A stretch of 64,000 nt of DNA, taken from NCBI GenBank assembly GCA_030425385.1, contig JAUIAH010000025.1, forward strand, positions 1 to 64,000, in the 5' to 3' direction. Position numbers and translations under genes: made by a program. This DNA comes from Verrucomicrobiia bacterium. Its GTDB lineage: Bacteria > Verrucomicrobiota > Verrucomicrobiia > Verrucomicrobiales > DEV007. The notes beneath the pieces were generated by a model. It was not told where the DNA came from, searched no databases, and saw only the letters and a program-made list of their open reading frames with translations. The number at the start of each line of letters is the position of its first letter. The stretch's first letter is position 1. Positions 9,037 through 17,304 of the stretch are shown here, piece by piece.

Positions 9037-9456
9037 CTAGGGCGCATCGAGCTTGAGCAGCCGTTGAGCAGTCACCATTCCCAGCACCATTGGGCCTAGG
9101 AAGACCAGCGCCTCTGTCCGCAAGACTGCTAGATTCGCCAGGGCAGGGCCAGGGCAGAATCCGGCAAGGCCCCAGCCAATACCGAAGATCGCCGAACCAG
9201 CCATCATGCGCGTCGAAAGGGGATCCGCAGAAGTGTCAGGAAGCGCTCTGCCAAAGGGGCGCGCATCCCGTTTCCTTAGAACCAATTGACCAAGCCCGAA
9301 GGACATCACGGCGCCGCCCATGACGAAGGCCAACGAAGGATCCCACTCGCCTGTGACGTCGAGAAAACCAATGACCTTGGCCGGATCCGTCATCCCGGCA
9401 AGCACGAGACCAGCACCAAAGAGAAGGCCCGCCACGAGGATTAAGACCAATCTCAT
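9037..9456 (-). CDS. YeeE/YedE family transporter, second half (DUF6691-like)
   Basis: The start is placed at 9456 (MRLVLILVAGLLFGAGL), overlapping the upstream gene's stop by 4 bp; a longer frame has no membrane character. The 139-residue protein has about four membrane segments and the motifs GLVLAGMTDPAKVIGFLD and GIGWGLAGFCPGPALANL, where a Cys lies in a re-entrant loop. In the family, two half-size genes together make a YeeE/YedE (sulfur-compound, probably thiosulfate) uptake channel. The adjacent gene supplies the other half. No rhodanese or sulfur regulator is next to it. Confidence 0.85.
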   Translation of the reverse strand: MRLVLILVAGLLFGAGLVLAGMTDPAKVIGFLDVTGEWDPSLAFVMGGAVMSFGLGQLVLRKRDARPFGRALPDTSADPLSTRMMAGSAIFGIGWGLAGFCPGPALANLAVLRTEALVFLGPMVLGMVTAQRLLKLDAP

Positions 9457-9893
9457 GCTGCCCTCCCTTCGATCAACAGTCTCCATAACAGAACAACCAC
9501 TGCCGCCGCGGCCATGAAGATGAGGGTGTAGACAATAGCATCGCGGGCACCCGAACCCATCCCACAGACCCCGTGCCCGGACGTGCATCCACCGCCGACC
9601 CGAGCGCCGAAGCCCACGAGCCATCCCGCGATTCCCACAACGGCAAGCCCACGTCCACCCGGCAGATTGAAGCCGGTATGCCCAAGCCCCAAGGCAAATA
9701 GGAGCCCGGCGCCCGCCACCAAGCCGATCAGGAAGACCGCCCGCCAAGCCGTGTCCCCCGGCGTTGGGCGAAGGGTCTTAGCCACCACACCAGAAATCCC
9801 CGGTATCTTCCCCGATGCCGCCATGGCGAGAAGACTACCAAGGCCGATGAGAAGGCCGCCAAGCAGCGGTGACAGGTAAGCATTCATTGGCAT
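9453..9893 (-). CDS. YeeE/YedE family transporter, first half
   Basis: The 146-residue membrane protein carries the family signature GARVGGGCTSGHGVCGMGSG, with two Cys in the conserved re-entrant loop, and four to five hydrophobic segments. Known relatives import thiosulfate or related sulfur species. Its stop overlaps the start of the second half-gene by 4 bp, so the two are translated together and probably assemble. The start ATG is at 9891-9893; a second Met lies two codons later. The promoter would be in the repeat-bearing intergenic region to the right. Confidence 0.87.
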   Translation of the reverse strand: MPMNAYLSPLLGGLLIGLGSLLAMAASGKIPGISGVVAKTLRPTPGDTAWRAVFLIGLVAGAGLLFALGLGHTGFNLPGGRGLAVVGIAGWLVGFGARVGGGCTSGHGVCGMGSGARDAIVYTLIFMAAAAVVVLLWRLLIEGRAA

Positions 9894-10315
9894 AGCCTAG
9901 CACTGTTCCCTGCTCCGCTCAATGCCGATGCCGATGGCTATCGCTATCTGTGCTCGCGTCGCGGCCGCAATCCCTTCAGAAGCAGCTCGACGAATGGACC
10001 TGGGATTCCCATCACCGGAAGGCGACTAGCGATCCATTCACGGCATCGAAGAGTAGGTTCGCCAGGGTAGGCGCCTCCAGAGCCGGGCAGGTCATGTGGG
10101 CTTTAGAAAGCAGTTAAAGGGACAGGAGAAATAATGAGAAACCAAAGGGGACACAGTTAAAGGGACAGGAGGGACACAGTTAAAGGGACAGGAGAAATAA
10201 TGAGAAAGCAGTTGTCGGAAGCACCGGGGGGATGTTTGTGCGGGGGCGTGGAAACGGTGTGGGAATAGGGACGCTTTGCCCTTCCGTGTCTTTGCGGATG
10301 TGGTAGGGTTCGATT
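9894..10315. other. Intergenic region without a convincing gene
   Basis: The 422 bp separate the divergent YeeE/YedE pair and the vWA gene. The part up to 10100 shows no ORF of family character. The part 10111-10206 carries three copies of a REP-like repeat. No terminator or tRNA is seen. Confidence 0.5.
10111..10206. repeat. REP-like direct repeats (CAGTTAAAGGGACAGGA)
   Basis: The 17-mer CAGTTAAAGGGACAGGA occurs at 10111-10127, 10154-10170 and 10177-10193. The first and third copies continue identically for 30 bp (10111-10140 and 10177-10206, ending AAATAATGAGAA). Copies two and three are preceded by GGGACA. Similar GGGACACAGTTAAAGGGACAGG sequences recur in many bacterial genomes near REP-associated (RAYT) transposases, from memory. 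No transposase is in this window, so it is best read as a dispersed element or remnant. Confidence 0.75.
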
Positions 10316-11491
10316 GTGTGGCGTTTCTGTTGGTTTCTTCTCGGTGTCGTTTGCCTGCGCGGCTTGGCGGTTGGTGAGGTGGGCTTGCATGGGCAGGCTC
10401 CGCGAGTGCTGATGGTGTTCGATGCGTCGCAGAGCATGTATGGCAAGATTGGTGGTGGGCAGGTGTCGAAGTTGGAGTTGGCCAAGACCACCGTGGGGAA
10501 GGCGCTGGAAGACTGGGCGGGTGAGATGGAGGTGGGATTGTTGGCTTACGGGCATCGCGGTCGACGAGTGCCCGGAGGCCGGTGTGCGGATGTGGAACTC
10601 ATCGCGCCGGTGGGCACGGCATCGGAAGTGGTGGCCGCGCGAGTGAAGGCGCTGCAGGCCCGTGGGACGACGCCTCTGTGCGCGGCCCTGGAGTTGGCGG
10701 GCGATCACTTGAAGGGGAGCGGGGCGTCTCTGCTGCTGGTGAGCGATGGAGCGGAGGAGTGTGGGGGCGACTTGGAGGAAACGACGCGGCGATTGATTGC
10801 TGAGCATCCTGGGTTGACAGCTCATGTGCTGAGTCTGGAACAGGGCGACGATGTGAATGCGATCTTGCGTGCGCTGGCGACGATGAGTTCGGGCAGCTTC
10901 TTCGATATCCGTGAGGCAGATCAGGGCGAACCAGCCCTTGAAGCGATCACGCAGCGTGTGTTGAAGGAAACGAATCTCATTGTTCATCCCTATCATTCAT
11001 TTAAAGAGAATGCGCGATCGACGGAACCGATGACTTGGAGCCTCTATGGCGGGCAAGCAGATGCCGATGGCGACCATGCGTTGGTGGGAAGGTGGTTGTC
11101 TCCTTCGCTGCGATTGCAGGTGACTCCCGGGCTTTACTGGGTGAGTGCTGATGATGGAAGAGAGGTGCGCGGGTGGGAGATCCATGTGCCTCAAGGAAAG
11201 GTGGTGGAGCGGACGGTGGGCATTGCTCCTGGGGTGGTGACCTTGATTCCCCAGGGCTTGGACGCAGAGCGGGTGTGGACCTTTCGCGTGGAGTTCGCAA
11301 TGCCTGGAGGGGATGAGAAGATGTTAGTTGAGAAAGCGAAAGTCACGGGAAAACACGAGTTGAGCTTGCCTCACGGGCACTATCGTTTGCACTACGGCGT
11401 GGTGAATGAGGGTGCAGCGGTTGCGTTCAAGACGATCACGTTTGAAGCTGAAGCGGAGCGGCGACGGGCGTTTGATGTGCGCTTTCCGTGA
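10316..11491 (+). CDS. Secreted von Willebrand factor A domain protein
   Basis: A 391-residue exported protein starts at a GTG with a short signal peptide (WRFCWFLLGVVCLRGLAVG). A vWA domain occupies about residues 25-220, with a metal-binding MIDAS motif of the DxSxS type (VFDASQSM), TTPLCAALELAGDHL supplying the Thr, and LLVSDGAEECGGD supplying the third Asp. The last ~170 residues look like beta-sandwich repeats. vWA domains bind proteins in a metal-dependent way; the partner is unknown. It is followed by the acetyltransferase/SprT gene with little spacing, but no functional link is evident. Confidence 0.8.
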   Translation: MWRFCWFLLGVVCLRGLAVGEVGLHGQAPRVLMVFDASQSMYGKIGGGQVSKLELAKTTVGKALEDWAGEMEVGLLAYGHRGRRVPGGRCADVELIAPVGTASEVVAARVKALQARGTTPLCAALELAGDHLKGSGASLLLVSDGAEECGGDLEETTRRLIAEHPGLTAHVLSLEQGDDVNAILRALATMSSGSFFDIREADQGEPALEAITQRVLKETNLIVHPYHSFKENARSTEPMTWSLYGGQADADGDHALVGRWLSPSLRLQVTPGLYWVSADDGREVRGWEIHVPQGKVVERTVGIAPGVVTLIPQGLDAERVWTFRVEFAMPGGDEKMLVEKAKVTGKHELSLPHGHYRLHYGVVNEGAAVAFKTITFEAEAERRRAFDVRFP

Positions 11492-11556
11492 CGTTTGGCC
11501 TGTTTTTTAAACTGGCGCAAGGGCACGTTTGCTGCTGTCATTTGCAGGGTCGACTC

Positions 11557-13062
11557 ATGGAAACTGATTACGCAAACGTCGTTCCTGAACTGCTCCGCTC
11601 CTATCAAGAGTTGGGCGGGCTCAACAAGTGTGATCAGTCGAGCTTGCCTTCCAAACCTGCCATTGCGCAATTGTGTGAGGAGTTGCTTTCCTTGATCTTT
11701 CCAGGCTTCTTTGATGCGGATCCCATTCCTGAAGTGGAGTTGGAGATGGTGACGATGGAGCGGGTGGCGGCCATGAGTCGGGAATTGAGTCGGCAGGTGG
11801 CCAAGAGCTTTCAGTGTTCGCGTGGAGCCGCGGGGGATGATTGTCATCAGCAAGTGATCGATGTCGTGCGGATGTTTCTCGCCTCCCTCCCGGAGATCCG
11901 TTCGTTGTTGAAGACGGACGTGGAAGCGGCGTATGAAGGAGATCCTGCGGCGACGAGCACCGAAGAAATCATCCTGGCCTATCCGTGCATCGAGGCGATC
12001 ACCATCCAGCGTCTGGCTCACAAGCTCTATGGGCTGGGCGTGCCCATGCTCCCGCGGATCATGACCGAATGGGCGCATTCTCAAACGGGCATCGACATTC
12101 ATCCGGGGGCGAAGATCGGGCCTTACTTCTTCATTGATCATGGCACGGGGGTAGTCATCGGGGAGACCTGTGTGATTGGGAGTCACGTGAAGCTGTATGA
12201 TGGAGTGACCTTAGGGGCGCGCAGTTTCCCCAAGGACGAAGACGGTAGGATTGTGAAAGGGATCAAACGCCATCCCAATGTGGAGGACCATGTCACGGTC
12301 TATGCGAACGCGATCATCCTGGGAGGCGAAACGACGATCGGTGCGAATAGTACGATCGGTGCCAATGCGTTCATCATGCAGTCTGTCCCGGCCAATTCCG
12401 TTGTGGCGCTTGGCGAACAAGAACACACGATCAGGGAGAAGCAGAACCAGAAACCCAAGGCTAACAATGCGAGCAATCGCCGGCCTCGGCCGGTGACGCA
12501 GTTGCCACGTGGGGTGGACGCGGAACTGACAGCGCAGTGTCGATCGTTGGCAAGAGAGTTAGGATTGCCGCTCTTGGCTAAACGGTTGACGGTGTCTTGG
12601 AATCGGCGCCTCACCTCAACAGCGGGCAATGCCAATCACCACACGGGGGTAATTAACTTGAATCCCCGGCTGGAAGAGATTTCTCAAGATGAAGTTGACC
12701 GGACAATGCGGCATGAACTCGCGCACTTGGTAGCCTATACGCGGGCGGGCCGCAAACGCATCGAACCGCATGGGCCAGAGTGGCGTCAGGCGTGTGTGGA
12801 TCTCGGCATTCCGCATGAATCTCGTTGTCACGACTTGCCCTTACCGCGCCGTCGGCAGAAACCAAAGCATGCCTATCAATGTCCCAACTGCCTTGAAGTA
12901 TTGCTACGCATCCGCCCACTCAAGCGGTATTCCGCATGTTACCGTTGCTGTCATACCTACAATCGGGGGCATTATTCCTCACGCTTTGCCTACGAGGGGA
13001 TTCCCCTTCAACTGGGCTTGCAACTGGCGAAGGAAGCAGATCCTGATGCGTCTGAGTATTGA
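11557..13062 (+). CDS. Serine O-acetyltransferase (EpsC/CysE-like) fused to an SprT-like metallopeptidase
   Basis: The 501-residue single reading frame joins two domains. Residues about 1-290 are a long serine acetyltransferase of the EpsC type, with an N-terminal helical domain and hexapeptide left-handed helix motifs (GAKIGPYFFIDHGTGVVIGE, then KGIKRHPNVEDHVTVYANA), the first step of cysteine synthesis. After a basic linker, residues about 310-500 are SprT-like, with zinc motif HELAH (386-390) and a C-terminal zinc ribbon (YQCPNC...CYRCC). The ATG at 11557 is the family-like start; upstream frame extends to 11488. No stop or in-frame ATG separates the parts, although a GTG near 12493 could start the peptidase internally. 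Fusion or missed frameshift are both possible. Confidence 0.85.
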   Translation: METDYANVVPELLRSYQELGGLNKCDQSSLPSKPAIAQLCEELLSLIFPGFFDADPIPEVELEMVTMERVAAMSRELSRQVAKSFQCSRGAAGDDCHQQVIDVVRMFLASLPEIRSLLKTDVEAAYEGDPAATSTEEIILAYPCIEAITIQRLAHKLYGLGVPMLPRIMTEWAHSQTGIDIHPGAKIGPYFFIDHGTGVVIGETCVIGSHVKLYDGVTLGARSFPKDEDGRIVKGIKRHPNVEDHVTVYANAIILGGETTIGANSTIGANAFIMQSVPANSVVALGEQEHTIREKQNQKPKANNASNRRPRPVTQLPRGVDAELTAQCRSLARELGLPLLAKRLTVSWNRRLTSTAGNANHHTGVINLNPRLEEISQDEVDRTMRHELAHLVAYTRAGRKRIEPHGPEWRQACVDLGIPHESRCHDLPLPRRRQKPKHAYQCPNCLEVLLRIRPLKRYSACYRCCHTYNRGHYSSRFAYEGIPLQLGLQLAKEADPDASEY

Positions 13063-13077
13063 TTGAGCCGAGCTGAA

Positions 13078-13425
13078 ATGGATGACGCTGCCCGACAGAA
13101 GCTGAAAGATCGTATCCTCGATGAGATGGCGGAAACTCAGGAACGGATCATGAGTCTTGAGAAAGCGACAGAAGCAGTCGCTCCTGACAAGGCGCTAGGG
13201 CGGCTGTCGCGACTGGAAGCGATGAGTGATAAGAGTGTGAATGACGCTGCCTTGGTGGAAGCGCGTAGTCGCATGGAGCAATTGGACGTGGCGTTGAGCA
13301 AGGTGTATCAACGAGACTTCGGCGTGTGCGTGACTTGTCGGAAACCGATTGCCTTGGAGCGGATCATGGCGCTTCCCCATGCGAATCAATGTGTCGCCTG
13401 CGCGTCGAAAGGGCGCTTGCGTTAG
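13078..13425 (+). CDS. DksA/TraR-like C4 zinc-finger protein
   Basis: The 115-residue protein has a long helical hairpin (about 5-85) and a C-terminal C4 zinc finger (CVTCRKPI...NQCVACAS). This is the plan of DksA/TraR proteins that enter the RNA polymerase secondary channel and modulate ppGpp responses. The ATG at 13078 is used; a TTG directly after the upstream stop (13063) would add five residues. The coiled-coil tip Asp residues typical of true DksA are not obvious, so it may be a DksA-like regulator of unknown activity. Confidence 0.8.
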   Translation: MDDAARQKLKDRILDEMAETQERIMSLEKATEAVAPDKALGRLSRLEAMSDKSVNDAALVEARSRMEQLDVALSKVYQRDFGVCVTCRKPIALERIMALPHANQCVACASKGRLR

Positions 13426-13428
13426 GGC

Positions 13429-14574
13429 GTGAAATTTTTCGAAATCTTCTGGCGCTTTCTCTGTCTGGGGATGGTCTCGTTTGGGGGACCTGCGGCCCAT
13501 GTGGGCTATTTCCGCAAAGCCTTCGTCCAGGATCGCAAGTGGATGGATGATCGGACGTTTGCCTCCACTCTAGCGTTGTGCCAGTTCCTCCCTGGACCGG
13601 CCTCCAGTCAGTTGGGCTTTGCCATTGGTCGTCATCGCGGCGGGTTTGCGGGCGCTTGGGCGGCTTTCTTGGGGTTCACCTTGCCTTCCTTCCTCCTCAT
13701 GGCGGGCTTGGCCGTGGTCACGTCGCGTGGTGAGATGCCGTCGTGGTTTGATGGGGTGGTCACTGGATTGAAATGGCTGGCGGTGGTGGTGGTGGCCGAT
13801 GCGGTCCTGGGAATGTTTCGAAGCTTTTGTCAGCATCGTCTGACTCAAGCGTTGTGTGTGGGTACCGCGGCGTGGATGCTTCTCATGCCCGGTCTCTACG
13901 GCCAGTTTGGAGCCTTGATCGCCGCCGCACTGCTAGGGATGCGCATGCTCCGGCCGACCCCTGACCAAGAGCCAACAACGTCTCCGCGGGAGCTTGAGCG
14001 GGCGTCGATCCGTTGGGTGCCCTTGGTGTTGTTTGGAATTGTCTTTGCCCTCAGTTGCACTGTGGTGCTGGGAATGTTCGGGCCGTTCTTTCGAACTGGG
14101 AGCCTGGTGTTTGGAGGGGGACACGTGGTCCTGCCATTGTTGCAGAGTAGCGTGGATGGCGTCTCCTCCGATCGATTCCTCCTGGGGTATGCTGCGGCTC
14201 AGGGAATACCCGGACCCATGTTCACCCTGGCGTCCTTTCTCGGTGCGGAGATCCATTCGGGTCATGCATGGGGCGGCGCGTTGATCGCGACCCTTGGCAT
14301 CTTCCTACCGGGTTTCCTTCTTGTCCTCGCTCTGAGTGATGTGTGGCATCGGCTATCAGAGATCCCGAACCTTGCCGGTGCCGTGGCGGGATTGAACGCA
14401 GCGGTCGTGGGCCTTCTGTTAGCCGCCTTGTATCAGCCGGTCTTCGCCAGCGCGATCCATGCGCCTGCGCACATGGCCTATGTGATGATCGGATTCTACG
14501 TGCTGCGAGCCTTGCGATGGCCGGTGCTCGCCATCGTCGCCGGGTTTGCCCTCGCGGGGTGGGGGCTTGGTTAG
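13429..14574 (+). CDS. chrA: ChrA-family chromate/anion transporter
   Basis: The 381-residue membrane protein contains two homologous CHR domains. The first begins FWRFLCLGMVSFGGPAAHVG with the LCQFLPGPASSQLG motif (about 45-60). The second begins GPFFRTGSLVFGGGHVVLPL with the AAQGIPGPMFTLASFLG motif. The long ChrA form exports chromate, or in some cases sulfate-like anions, across the inner membrane. It starts at a GTG three bases after the DksA-like stop, suggesting co-transcription. It ends convergent with the phoU gene, 10 bp apart. Confidence 0.93.
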   Translation: MKFFEIFWRFLCLGMVSFGGPAAHVGYFRKAFVQDRKWMDDRTFASTLALCQFLPGPASSQLGFAIGRHRGGFAGAWAAFLGFTLPSFLLMAGLAVVTSRGEMPSWFDGVVTGLKWLAVVVVADAVLGMFRSFCQHRLTQALCVGTAAWMLLMPGLYGQFGALIAAALLGMRMLRPTPDQEPTTSPRELERASIRWVPLVLFGIVFALSCTVVLGMFGPFFRTGSLVFGGGHVVLPLLQSSVDGVSSDRFLLGYAAAQGIPGPMFTLASFLGAEIHSGHAWGGALIATLGIFLPGFLLVLALSDVWHRLSEIPNLAGAVAGLNAAVVGLLLAALYQPVFASAIHAPAHMAYVMIGFYVLRALRWPVLAIVAGFALAGWGLG

Positions 14575-14584
14575 TGTCAATTGA

Positions 14585-15244
14585 TCAGGTGTGCCGAATG
14601 TCTTCGGCGGACTCGATGAAGATGGTGTCTTCGGCGATGTTGGTGGCGTGATCGCCGACACGCTCGAGCGAACGGACCATGAACATGAGGTCCAGGTAGT
14701 CCTTGAGCTTGGTCGGATTCTCCTCCATGCGCTTGCGGAGCTTCTTCACCAGGACATTGTGCGCATCATCTAAAGCGTCATCACGTTTGTCAACTTGGCG
14801 AGCACCTTCCAAATCATGCTCTGAGAAGGCTCGCACGCTCTCGTGGAGAATGCGTGCGGCCAGTGTGTAGACAGGCTCAATGAGCTTGGTCTCTGGGAGT
14901 TCGGGGTTCTTGAGCATCAACCGGGCGCGCCGCGCGACGTTGCCTGCTTCGTCGGAGACGCGTTCAATGTTAGTAGCCATCTTCATGGTCGAGACCACTT
15001 CACGCAGATCGCTGGCGACAGGATTGTAGAGGGCCAGAATGCGCAGCCCTTCCTGATCAATCTGTTTCTCCAGCTGATCCACGTCTTCATCATCGACAAT
15101 GGCCGCTTTGCAAAGGGAGTCATTGCGTTCTAGGAGGCCGCGCACGGCGTGTTCGAGATTCAACTCCGCCGTACTGGCCATCGTGATCACATCTTTGCGG
15201 AGTTTGTTGATGGACTCTTGGAAATCTGAGAGGATTTGCGTCAT
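14585..15244 (-). CDS. phoU: PhoU, copy 1 (phosphate signalling protein)
   Basis: The 219-residue protein consists of two PhoU three-helix repeats with the acidic metal-binding motifs (ATNIERVSDEAGNVAR around 90-105, and MVRSLERVGDHATNIAED in the C-terminal repeat). PhoU links the Pst transporter to PhoR/PhoB and limits phosphate uptake. The start is set at MTQILSDF (15244) by alignment with the second copy at 15815-16477, to which it is about 92% identical by my count (roughly 18 substitutions). It is separated from the rest of the pst operon by an oppositely oriented receiver gene. Confidence 0.93.
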   Translation of the reverse strand: MTQILSDFQESINKLRKDVITMASTAELNLEHAVRGLLERNDSLCKAAIVDDEDVDQLEKQIDQEGLRILALYNPVASDLREVVSTMKMATNIERVSDEAGNVARRARLMLKNPELPETKLIEPVYTLAARILHESVRAFSEHDLEGARQVDKRDDALDDAHNVLVKKLRKRMEENPTKLKDYLDLMFMVRSLERVGDHATNIAEDTIFIESAEDIRHT

Positions 15245-15409
15245 GGTTGGGTTTGGGAGGCTGTTCGGGCAGCGTGGCGTCTTCCGAGGTCTCCAAGTCT
15301 GCCCTTGCCGAAGCTCTCTTGTTTGCCAGGTTAAGCATGATGATGGCATCTTTCAAATTGATGAGCAGACGAAGTTCACGGCGTTCGAGAAAGGAGTAGG
15401 AGGCTGACC

Positions 15410-15790
15410 ATGGATTCTAACGCTTTCACGGTGCTGGTGATCGATGATGAACCCGATGTGGTGGATCTCATTTGCTTCAATCTGGAGTCCGGCGGTCTCC
15501 AGACGGATCGCGCCTTCAATGGGAAGGAAGGCTTTGCCCGCGCCTGCTCGACGGTGCCAGACGCCATTGTCCTGGATGTCATGTTGCCAGGACTGAATGG
15601 GTTTGAAGTCTTGAAGAAGCTTCGTGGGGATGTGCGCACGCGTGCCATCCCGGTCCTCATGGTCACCGCCAAGGCGGAAACGGGTGACCAAGCGGCTGGT
15701 CTTGAAGCGGGAGCAGACGACTATTTGACCAAGCCTTTCAGTCCGAAAGAACTCGTGCGTCGGATCCAGGAACTCCTGGCAAAGGCATAG
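15410..15790 (+). CDS. Receiver-only response regulator of PhoB type
   Basis: The 126-residue protein is a complete receiver domain and nothing more. It has acidic pair Asp12-Asp13, phosphoacceptor Asp56 (DAIVLDVMLPG), Thr86 and Lys108 (DDYLTKPF). Its sequence closely follows the receiver of the PhoB-like protein at 23296-23979 (shared IDDE.DVVDLICFNLE and PVLMVTAKAET), but the winged-helix output domain is absent. It lies divergently between two phoU genes. It could be a phosphate sink, an allosteric partner of PhoU, or an adaptor for a PhoR kinase encoded elsewhere. The stop is followed by 24 bp to the convergent phoU2 stop. Confidence 0.9.
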   Translation: MDSNAFTVLVIDDEPDVVDLICFNLESGGLQTDRAFNGKEGFARACSTVPDAIVLDVMLPGLNGFEVLKKLRGDVRTRAIPVLMVTAKAETGDQAAGLEAGADDYLTKPFSPKELVRRIQELLAKA

Positions 15791-15814
15791 GTTTAGCCCC
15801 AGAGACCTGTAATA

Positions 15815-16477
15815 TTAGGTGTGGCGGACATCTTCGGCGGACTCGATGAAGATGGTATCTTCGGCGATGTTGGTCGCGTGATCACCGACGCGCTCAAGTG
15901 AACGGACCATGAACATGAGGTCGAGGTAGTCCTTGAGTTTGGCAGAATTCTCTTCCATGCGTTTGCGGAGCTTCTTCACCAAGGCGTTGTGGGCGTCGTC
16001 GAGTTCATCATCTTGTTTATCCACCTGACGAGCGCCTTCCACGTCGTGCTCTGCGAATGCTCGGATGCTCTCATGCAGGATGCTTGCAGCCAAGGTGTAG
16101 ACGGGTTCGATCAGCTTCGTCTCGGGCACTTCGGGATTCTTCAACATGAGGCGCGCGCGGCGCGCGATGTTCCCGGCTTCATCGGACACTCGCTCAATGT
16201 TAGTAGCCATCTTCATGGTCGCCACCACCTCGCGTAGGTCACTGGCGACCGGGTTGTAGAGAGCCAGAATGCGCATGCCTTCCTGATCAATCTGTTTCTC
16301 TAACTGATCGACATCTTCATCGTCGACGATAGCGGCCTTGCAGAGAGAATCGTCGCGTTCGAGGAGGCCACGCACGGCGTGTTCAAGGTTCAGCTCGGCA
16401 GTGCTGGCCATCGTGATGACATCCTTGCGAAGCTTGTCGAGTGATTCTTGGAAGTCTGATAGGATGTGTTGAGTCAT
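15815..16477 (-). CDS. phoU: PhoU, copy 2 (pst operon)
   Basis: The 220-residue PhoU is the last gene of the pst run, 23 bp after pstB1. It has the same two-repeat helical structure and metal-binding motifs as copy 1 and an unambiguous start MTQHILSDF. The two PhoU proteins differ at scattered, mostly conservative positions, while the DNA shows many synonymous differences. That points to duplication maintained by selection or occasional gene conversion. Likely role: contact with the Pst ATPases and negative control of uptake and signalling. Confidence 0.95.
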   Translation of the reverse strand: MTQHILSDFQESLDKLRKDVITMASTAELNLEHAVRGLLERDDSLCKAAIVDDEDVDQLEKQIDQEGMRILALYNPVASDLREVVATMKMATNIERVSDEAGNIARRARLMLKNPEVPETKLIEPVYTLAASILHESIRAFAEHDVEGARQVDKQDDELDDAHNALVKKLRKRMEENSAKLKDYLDLMFMVRSLERVGDHATNIAEDTIFIESAEDVRHT

Positions 16478-16500
16478 GGGAAGTGGATGGGTGAGGGTGT

Positions 16501-17280
16501 TTAACCGTAGCGTCCTTGGATATACATGGCGGTCTTCTCTTCCTTTGGATTGACGAAGAGTTCGGCCGTCGGGCTGTGTTCCACAATCTCACCGAGATAC
16601 ATGTAGATGCATTCGTCGCTGGCCCGCTTTGCCTGCGCCATGTTGTGGGTGACGATAACAATGGTGAATCGGGCTTTCAACTCGGCGATCAATTCTTCAA
16701 TCCGCTCAATCCCGGCGGCATCCAGGGCCGAGCAGGGCTCGTCCATCAGGATGATTTGAGGTTTGAGAGGAAGCAGACGAGCGATGCACAGCTTCTGCTG
16801 TTGCTCGAGAGTGAGTCCAGTGGCACGACGCTTGAGGTTGTCTTTCACCGCGTGCCAGAGACCCACCTCCGTGAGAGCCTCTTCGACCATGGAATCGAGC
16901 GTCGATTTCTTGAGTTCTTTCCGAGTGGCATGGGAGCGCAAGCCGAAGACGACGTTCTCGTAGATGGAAATGGGCAGTGGATTGGGACGTTGGAAGACCA
17001 TCCCAACGTTCTTGCGAAGGGTCGCCGGCGAGACGTCTTCATCGAGGATGTTCTTGCCCAGGATCTTGATCTCTCCGGTGGTCTTCACGTTCCCGTAGCG
17101 TTCGTTGATACGATTCAAGGAACGGAGCAACGTCGTCTTTCCGCAACCGGAAGGACCGATAAGGGAGGTCACGATACCAGGCTTGATGTCCACCGTGACG
17201 TGGTGGAGTGCCTGGAAATCCCCGTACCATAGGTTGTAATCGTTTACGCGAATGCTGAACGCTTGTGTGTCGTCGGCCAT
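16501..17280 (-). CDS. pstB: PstB-like ATPase with degenerate signature motif (PstB1)
   Basis: The 259-residue ABC ATPase of the phosphate importer keeps Walker A GPSGCGKT (42-49), the Q-loop Gln97 (MVFQRPNP), Walker B IILMDEP (Asp180, Glu181) and switch His212 (VTHNMAQA). Its signature motif reads LTLEQQQK (156-163) where PstB normally has LSGGQQQR, so the Ser and both Gly are lost. Family knowledge: the signature of one subunit contacts ATP bound to the other. The adjacent PstB2 has an intact signature but lost its own Q-loop Gln and switch His. The two therefore look complementary. The gene follows pstB2 by 24 bp. Confidence 0.95.
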   Translation of the reverse strand: MADDTQAFSIRVNDYNLWYGDFQALHHVTVDIKPGIVTSLIGPSGCGKTTLLRSLNRINERYGNVKTTGEIKILGKNILDEDVSPATLRKNVGMVFQRPNPLPISIYENVVFGLRSHATRKELKKSTLDSMVEEALTEVGLWHAVKDNLKRRATGLTLEQQQKLCIARLLPLKPQIILMDEPCSALDAAGIERIEELIAELKARFTIVIVTHNMAQAKRASDECIYMYLGEIVEHSPTAELFVNPKEEKTAMYIQGRYG

Positions 17281-17304
17281 GATGTCTCGTGAAATTGTGG
17301 TTTC

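Noticed and set aside
16516-17232. 238-codon frame antisense to pstB1
   Set aside because: Antisense to an obvious ABC ATPase; shadow frame.
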